Shown one piece after another: positions 59,158 to 64,000 of a DNA stretch of 64,000 nucleotides. The translations under genes were made by a program, and so were the position numbers. Source of the DNA: Aphodosoma sp045631465 (GTDB taxonomy: Bacteria > Bacteroidota > Bacteroidia > Bacteroidales > Paludibacteraceae); the NCBI GenBank assembly GCA_045631465.1, contig JAZQUV010000022.1, positions 1 to 64,000 of the forward strand, read 5' to 3'. Positions within the stretch are counted from its first letter, which is position 1. The number at the start of each line of letters is the position of its first letter. The notes below the pieces were generated by a model. The model was not told the DNA's origin. It saw nothing but the letters and a program-made list of their open reading frames with translations, and made no database searches.

Positions 59158-61128
59158 TTAAGCTTTATAGTTACGAGTTTGACGTACTACGAATTCATAA
59201 TCGAGAGGTTCTTTATACATCTTAGGTTCTTTGCCTTCGCCTTGGAATTCCCAGCAAGAAACATAAGAGAATTTGTCGTCTTGACGGAGTGCTTCGCCTT
59301 CTGGAGTTTGATATTCTTCACGGAAGTGACCACCACAAGATTCTTCACGGTTGAGAGCATCGCGAGCCATAAGTTCGCCGATTTCGATGAAGTCAGCAAG
59401 ACGGAGTGCTTTTTCGAGTTCTACGTTGAAATCGTTTTTGTTGCCTGGGATGAATACATCACTCCAGAATACTTTGCGGATTTCTTGGATACGAGCAAGA
59501 CCAGTTTTCAAACCTTCTGCTGTACGACCCATACCTACGAAGTCCCACATAACGAGACCGAGTTCGCGGTGGATGCTATCAACAGAACGTTTACCTTGAA
59601 TTTTCATCAAGCGATCGATTTTATCGTTGATTTCTTTTTCAGCAGCAGCAAATTCAGGAGCGTCTGTTGAGAAACGTGGCACTTGAATTTGGTCTGAAAG
59701 ATAGTTTTGAATTGTATAAGGCAATACGAAATAACCGTCAGCCAAACCTTGCATCAATGCAGAAGCACCAAGACGGTTAGCACCGTGGTCAGAGAAGTTA
59801 GCTTCACCGATAGCGAAGAGACCAGGGATAGATGTTTGCAATTCATAGTCAACCCAAATACCACCCATTGTGTAGTGGATAGCAGGGAAGATCATCATTG
59901 GAGTTTCGTATGGATTATCGTCAACGATTTTTTCATACATTTGGAAGAGGTTACCATAACGAGCTTCAACAGCATCACGACCAAGACGTTCGATAGCATA
60001 TTTGAAGTCGAGATATACAGCAAGACCTGTAGCGTTAACACCGAAACCAGCGTCGCAACGTTCTTTAGCTGCACGAGATGCTACGTCACGTGGTACGAGG
60101 TTACCGAATGCTGGGTAACGACGTTCCAAATAGAAGTCGCGGTCTTCGTCAGGAATTTCGGTTGGTTTCTTTTTACCAGCGCGGATAGCTTCTGCATCCT
60201 CTTTCTTTTTAGGAACCCAGATACGACCATCGTTACGGAGAGACTCTGACATAAGAGTCAATTTAGATTGGAATGTGCCGTGAACAGGGATACAAGTAGG
60301 GTGGATTTGAGCAAAGCAAGGGTTAGCAAACCAAGCACCTTTTTTGTAGCATTGGAGAGCAGCAGAACCGTTAGATGCCATCGCGTTAGTTGAAAGGAAG
60401 AATGCATTACCATAACCACCAGTACCGATAACTACAGCGTGAGCAGCAAAACGCTCAACAGCACCTGTTACGAGGTTACGAGCAATGATACCACGAGCAC
60501 GACCGTCGATGATAACAACGTCGAGCATTTCGTAGCGAGTGTAGAGTTTTACAGAACCTTTTTGTACTTGACGGCTAAGAGCTGAGTAAGCACCAAGAAG
60601 GAGTTGTTGACCTGTTTGACCTTTAGCATAGAAAGTACGTGATACTTGAGCACCACCGAATGAACGGTTGTCGAGCAAACCGCCGTATTCGCGAGCGAAA
60701 GGAACACCTTGAGCTACACATTGGTCGATGATAGCATTTGACACTTCAGCAAGACGATAAACGTTAGCCTCACGTGCACGGTAGTCACCACCTTTGATTG
60801 TATCATAGAAAAGACGATAAACAGAGTCACCATCATTTTGATAGTTTTTAGCAGCATTGATACCACCTTGTGCAGCAATAGAGTGAGCACGACGTGGAGA
60901 GTCTTGGATACAGAAGTTGAGAACGTTGAATCCCATTTCGCCAAGAGAAGCTGCAGCAGAAGCACCTGCAAGACCAGTACCAACTACGATAACATCAAGA
61001 CGACGTTTGTTGGCTGGGTTCACCAATTTTTGGTGAGCTTTATAGTTAGTCCATTTTTCAGCCAATGGACCTTCTGGAACCTTAGCAGTGATAATATCAC
61101 CTTTAAGCAATTCTTCGATTTTAGCCAT
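59158..61128 (-). CDS. frdA: Fumarate reductase / succinate dehydrogenase flavoprotein subunit
   Basis: A 656-residue FAD-binding catalytic subunit. VVGTGLAGASAA (about 47-58) binds the nucleotide, RRAHSIAAQGGINAA holds the histidine that links FAD covalently, and HPTCIPVHG, RDVASRA and the C-terminal SCGGHFREEYQT are further signatures. Start at 61128 (MAKIEELLKGDII); the longer open frame only translates a heptamer repeat upstream. The second gene in the order C-A-B. Confidence 0.97.
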   Translation of the reverse strand: MAKIEELLKGDIITAKVPEGPLAEKWTNYKAHQKLVNPANKRRLDVIVVGTGLAGASAAASLGEMGFNVLNFCIQDSPRRAHSIAAQGGINAAKNYQNDGDSVYRLFYDTIKGGDYRAREANVYRLAEVSNAIIDQCVAQGVPFAREYGGLLDNRSFGGAQVSRTFYAKGQTGQQLLLGAYSALSRQVQKGSVKLYTRYEMLDVVIIDGRARGIIARNLVTGAVERFAAHAVVIGTGGYGNAFFLSTNAMASNGSAALQCYKKGAWFANPCFAQIHPTCIPVHGTFQSKLTLMSESLRNDGRIWVPKKKEDAEAIRAGKKKPTEIPDEDRDFYLERRYPAFGNLVPRDVASRAAKERCDAGFGVNATGLAVYLDFKYAIERLGRDAVEARYGNLFQMYEKIVDDNPYETPMMIFPAIHYTMGGIWVDYELQTSIPGLFAIGEANFSDHGANRLGASALMQGLADGYFVLPYTIQNYLSDQIQVPRFSTDAPEFAAAEKEINDKIDRLMKIQGKRSVDSIHRELGLVMWDFVGMGRTAEGLKTGLARIQEIRKVFWSDVFIPGNKNDFNVELEKALRLADFIEIGELMARDALNREESCGGHFREEYQTPEGEALRQDDKFSYVSCWEFQGEGKEPKMYKEPLDYEFVVRQTRNYKA

Positions 61129-61142
61129 AATTAAGTTAAATT

Positions 61143-61170
61143 TGAAAGTTGAAAGTTGAAAGTTGAAAGT
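61143..61170 (-). repeat. Heptamer repeat upstream of frdA
   Basis: Four exact TGAAAGT units, ending 15 bases before the frdA start codon. Confidence 0.95.
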
Positions 61171-61341
61171 TAATACCCAATAAGTAAATTTCAAATTTCA
61201 CTTTTCACATTTCAACTCATATTTTTTTTATTACTATTTTTATTTTCTCAAAAAAAAGATTGCAAAAATGTAGCAAACCAAGCTCGCTTGTGTTATGCCG
61301 AGGTGTAGCACATTTTCACAAACTAGTTATAGTTTGCAATA

Positions 61342-62157
61342 TTATTCTACAACTACTGCAACTGTATCGATAACAGCTTGAACTGTGTCGGCAACAACTG
61401 GTGCTACGGCTTCAACACATGTGTGAGCGTGTTCGGCACAACATTCAGCATTGCAGCAGAAGCTAGCAGCGAAATAGAATACTACTACAGCAGCAAACAT
61501 AAGAACTACAAGTGTAGCAACGATGTTAGAGATGCATTTAACGCGTGGCATCCAAGTGTTGTTGTTCCAACCCATAGTGTGAAGTGCTGACCAAACACCG
61601 TGAGTCAAGTGGAACCAAAGAGCTGCCAACCATACAAGATAAAGAACTACATAGATAGGGCTAGCGAAAGTGTTTTTGATAATAAGCACACCGTTTGTTG
61701 CATTTTCGAGAGCATTGTGGCAAACATCAACACCAAGCATGTGTTGCAATTCTACTAATTGCATTTTTGCCCAGAAGTTGCAAAGGTGAAGACCAATACC
61801 AAGAACGATAATAACACCAAGAACGAGCATGTTTTTAGAAGCCCATTCTACGTCTTTTTGTTTGCCTTCGATAGCATAACGTTCACGACCACGAGCACGA
61901 TAGTTTTGTACTTCGAGGATAAATGCATACACAATGTGTACAACTACAAGGAATGCCAAACCTACTGTAGCAATCAACGCATACCAGTTTGCACCCAAGA
62001 ATTTACAAATAGCGTTGTAATATTCCACACCGAACATAGCATCTGTGATAGAGAAAATGTTCATTGTTGCGTGGAACAAAAGGAACAACACCAAGGCTGC
62101 ACCTGTAACGCTCATTACAACTTTTCTTCCGATAGAAGAACTTGATAACCAAGTCAT
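61342..62157 (-). CDS. frdC: Fumarate reductase / succinate dehydrogenase cytochrome b subunit with Cys/His-rich tail
   Basis: 271 residues. Five hydrophobic helices carry the diheme cytochrome b of the Bacteroides/Wolinella type: SSIGRKVVMSVTGAALVLFLLFH, YALIATVGLAFLVVVHIVYAF, MLVLGVIIVLGIGLHLCNF, IYVVLYLVWLAALWFHL, IVATLVVLMFAAVVVFYF. After the last helix comes an unusual tail of about 40 residues with FCCNAECCAEHAHTC, then Ala/Val/Asp repeats. Start at 62157 (MTWLSSSSIGRK). The 213 bases before frdA contain no gene. Confidence 0.92.
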   Translation of the reverse strand: MTWLSSSSIGRKVVMSVTGAALVLFLLFHATMNIFSITDAMFGVEYYNAICKFLGANWYALIATVGLAFLVVVHIVYAFILEVQNYRARGRERYAIEGKQKDVEWASKNMLVLGVIIVLGIGLHLCNFWAKMQLVELQHMLGVDVCHNALENATNGVLIIKNTFASPIYVVLYLVWLAALWFHLTHGVWSALHTMGWNNNTWMPRVKCISNIVATLVVLMFAAVVVFYFAASFCCNAECCAEHAHTCVEAVAPVVADTVQAVIDTVAVVVE

Positions 62158-62225
62158 AGAGATTAAAGTTTTTAAGGTTAGTAAATATAGATTAATTATA
62201 AAAAATGTCAGTGCATAATTATTGG

Positions 62226-62257
62226 CAAAGATAATGATTATTTTGCATTTACACAAA
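62226..62257 (-). promoter_or_regulatory. Promoter of frdCAB
   Basis: Minus strand: TTTG (62254-62257), exactly 20 bases, TATCTTTG (62226-62233). The leader is about 62 bases. The rest of the 305-base gap up to 62462 holds only AT-rich DNA and the next terminator. Confidence 0.85.
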
Positions 62258-62406
62258 TGATTTACGAAAAAACATTAAATATTTTTTCACAATTAATATA
62301 TTGTTATATTTCAACAACTTAACGCAGATTGGATGTGTTTTTATATATAGTTTTATTACTATTATCAATAGATTTGGCTTAGATATTATTTCGCAAAAAG
62401 AAAAAA

Positions 62407-62433
62407 AGAGGTTGCTCGGAGAGAGCAACCTCT
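62407..62433 (-). terminator. Terminator of the SusE/F gene
   Basis: A perfect 11-bp stem AGAGGTTGCTC / GAGCAACCTCT with a 5-base loop. A T run follows on the minus strand. Confidence 0.92.
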
Positions 62434-62462
62434 AATTTTATGATTTAATCAAACGAATCTGA

Positions 62463-63902
62463 TTATTGGATAGAACCAGTGTTGTCAGCAAAGTTGAGAG
62501 TAACAACTTGACCAGCAGTTACAGCAACTGCAGCTTGGTCGCCACCATTGCCACGATATTCGATTTTGCCTTCGAATACGTTGAATTCGCGAGTCCACCA
62601 GTCTGAAGTAGCAGCTGTAGATTCAGCATAGATACGGAGGTTACCGTCAGCAGGAACAGTCATAGTAAGAGCTTTACCATCTTCGCTTACAGCAAATTTA
62701 GCAGCTTCCATTTTAGCATCCCAGCCACCGAAGCAGTCACCGATACCATAAACAGCAGCAGGTTCGATAGTAAGTTTAGAGTCAGCAAGGTTAACATAAA
62801 CCATGTAAAGACCATCAGCAGGAACGAAGCAGTTACCGTCAGCTACTGTGAAACCAGCATCTTCACCAAGGTTAGTAAAGTCGCCATTCCATTCTTTTTT
62901 AGGACAGAATTTGAAACCATTAGCAGCAGTGAAATATTTAATTGTCCAGAATTCGCCAGATTTGCCGTTTACTTGAGTCAAAGAAACGATACCATCAGAA
63001 GCCCAATCCCAGTTACCGAAATCAGCACCGATCATGTACATTTCTGTAGGAGTTTCGTCTTTAGCTGTCAAAGTAGTTTCGAATTTGTAGCTGCTAGCGA
63101 TAGCACCTTGAGCAAGAGTATAAGTCAAAGTGATTGTGTAAGTACCAGCGTCAGTAACTTTGATGTTTTCGCCACCAGGGAGGCAGTTAGCACCAAGGTT
63201 AGTGTTAGCTTTGATATAACGAGCATCGTTAGCATCTGTAGCATCAGCAAGAGCGTTCAATTCGATTTTCCAACCTGCACCGTAAGCAAATTTGAATTCG
63301 CCGTGAGCAGCCAAAGCTTGACCTTCCCAAGTGTAAGTCATAGTAGTTTTGTTGAATTCAGAACGAGTACCAGCAGTGAAGCCCCAACCGTTCATACCAC
63401 CACGAACACCCCATTCAACTGGAGCGATGAGGATAAGTTTGTCTTCCAAAGAACCGTCCAAGTTCAAGTCAAGAACGATGTGGTAAAGACCATCAGCAGG
63501 AACTTGCATTGTAGTGTTTTCTACCATTTTACCACGTTGAACAGTGATTGTAGGTTGATCGTTGCCAGACAAAGCAACTTCTGCCAATTCAGCACCATAA
63601 ACTGTTTCTACGTCACCTTCTTTCAATACCAATTGGAATGGTTTGCCACCTTCGAGAGCGATGTATTTTTCGTACATACCTTCGCGAGCAGCGTTAGAAG
63701 CATTTTCGTTAGTACCTGGAGCCATGATAGCAGCAGCAGAACCTTCAGCTTCGAGAGAAGCAAAAGCAGAAGCTTCACCAACTACATAGAAACCATCTTC
63801 TACAATGTTTTCAATAGGTGGTCTAGAGTCATCAGGGTTACATGATGTAAACATCATACCGATTACGGCTAAGCCGCACAAGAAAGAACTTAATTTTTTC
63901 AT
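62463..63902 (-). CDS. SusE/SusF-family outer-membrane glycan-binding lipoprotein
   Basis: 479 residues. The signal peptide ends in a lipobox (FTSC, Cys about 21), followed by an acidic linker. Several Ig-like or CBM-like modules carry the family pattern: VEWGVRGGMNGWGFTAGT near 165-182, MYMIGADFGNWDWASDG near 295-311, and VYGIGDCFGGWDAKMEA near 385-401, each followed by VPADG..Y.V..NL. These are starch-binding-type surface modules of Sus-like systems. The next gene upstream ends like SusD, supporting a polysaccharide utilisation locus that continues past the window edge. Confidence 0.88.
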   Translation of the reverse strand: MKKLSSFLCGLAVIGMMFTSCNPDDSRPPIENIVEDGFYVVGEASAFASLEAEGSAAAIMAPGTNENASNAAREGMYEKYIALEGGKPFQLVLKEGDVETVYGAELAEVALSGNDQPTITVQRGKMVENTTMQVPADGLYHIVLDLNLDGSLEDKLILIAPVEWGVRGGMNGWGFTAGTRSEFNKTTMTYTWEGQALAAHGEFKFAYGAGWKIELNALADATDANDARYIKANTNLGANCLPGGENIKVTDAGTYTITLTYTLAQGAIASSYKFETTLTAKDETPTEMYMIGADFGNWDWASDGIVSLTQVNGKSGEFWTIKYFTAANGFKFCPKKEWNGDFTNLGEDAGFTVADGNCFVPADGLYMVYVNLADSKLTIEPAAVYGIGDCFGGWDAKMEAAKFAVSEDGKALTMTVPADGNLRIYAESTAATSDWWTREFNVFEGKIEYRGNGGDQAAVAVTAGQVVTLNFADNTGSIQ

Positions 63903-63952
63903 AATTAAAAAATGTTTAATTAATAAATTTATAAAAGTTAATTAAAAAGGGA

Positions 63953-64000
63953 TTATTTCCAGTTGTTTTGAGTATATACTCCAGGATTTGCATCAAGCAC
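63953..64000 (-). CDS. 3' end of a SusD/RagB-family gene
   Basis: The last 15 codons read VLDANPGVYTQNNWK followed by TAA. Ending in LDANP...QN.. is typical of SusD/RagB nutrient-binding lipoproteins. Most of the gene lies beyond the window, so the call rests on this short tail and on the SusE/F neighbour. Confidence 0.7.
   Translation of the reverse strand: MLDANPGVYTQNNWK

Noticed and set aside
62973..63845. Open frame of 290 codons opposite the SusE/F gene
   Set aside because: Ser/Phe/Thr-rich nonsense-like translation produced by the codon use of the gene on the other strand.

Overview
The window looks like chromosomal DNA of an anaerobic Bacteroidales bacterium (Paludibacteraceae/Porphyromonadaceae-like; the genus cannot be fixed from sequence alone). 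Evidence: an archaeal-type ProRS, a DUF4296 lipoprotein, a SusE/F protein next to a SusD tail, type IX secretion (T9SS) sorting domains, an S16 with a long tail, a three-subunit fumarate reductase/succinate dehydrogenase, and promoters of the Bacteroidetes type (TTTG, about 20 bases, TAnnTTTG). No phage, IS transposase or CRISPR array is visible.

Layout. 1-1034: tail of a TPR-like gene, then about 950 bases of repeat-rich non-coding DNA. 1035-15345 (minus): proS, two Bacteroidales-specific proteins, lspA, a DksA-like gene and mlaF/mlaE; an ExbB/ExbD proton-channel operon; tatD, a sugar-phosphate nucleotidyltransferase and a kinase-RapZ fusion (likely amino-sugar recycling); an S41 protease; a TerB/DnaJ protein. 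15488-31926 (minus): eight consecutive exported proteins of two paralogous families. Family A has OB-fold-like repeats and family B is propeller-like. In transcription order they read B A / B B A / B A A, and all end in T9SS-type sorting domains. 32012-34101: ptb-buk, the last steps of butyrate formation. 34200-37416: a TonB-C-like protein and topoisomerase IV subunit A. 37847-42048 (mostly plus): ftsB-like, an RluA-type pseudouridine synthase, tRNA-His (minus), an AlkD-like protein, a HU/SPOR protein and rpsP. 42154-49279 (plus): surface polysaccharide locus with an EpsG-like polymerase, five glycosyltransferases, UDP-galactopyranose mutase and WbqC. 49366-50388: ilvE. 50389-52825: repeats surrounding a DUF1016/PDDEXK nuclease gene that sits between near-identical direct repeats. 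52826-58331: lipoprotein, M4 metalloprotease, DUF3244 protein and a membrane-spanning TPR/HTH regulator. 58396-62157: fumarate reductase/succinate dehydrogenase B, A, C. 62463-64000: SusE/F lipoprotein and the tail of a SusD-like gene.

The most interesting signals are: (1) the triplicated B-A array of T9SS cargo; (2) two promoters near the TPR/HTH regulator that share an upstream block of about 115 bp at identical spacing to the -33 box, suggesting a local regulon; (3) the nuclease cassette between 130-bp direct repeats, whose third relative also follows a gene terminator; (4) many unrelated 7-bp tandem repeats placed just upstream of start codons, and twice inside coding sequence. Functions are assigned from recognised motifs by eye; no database search was possible.
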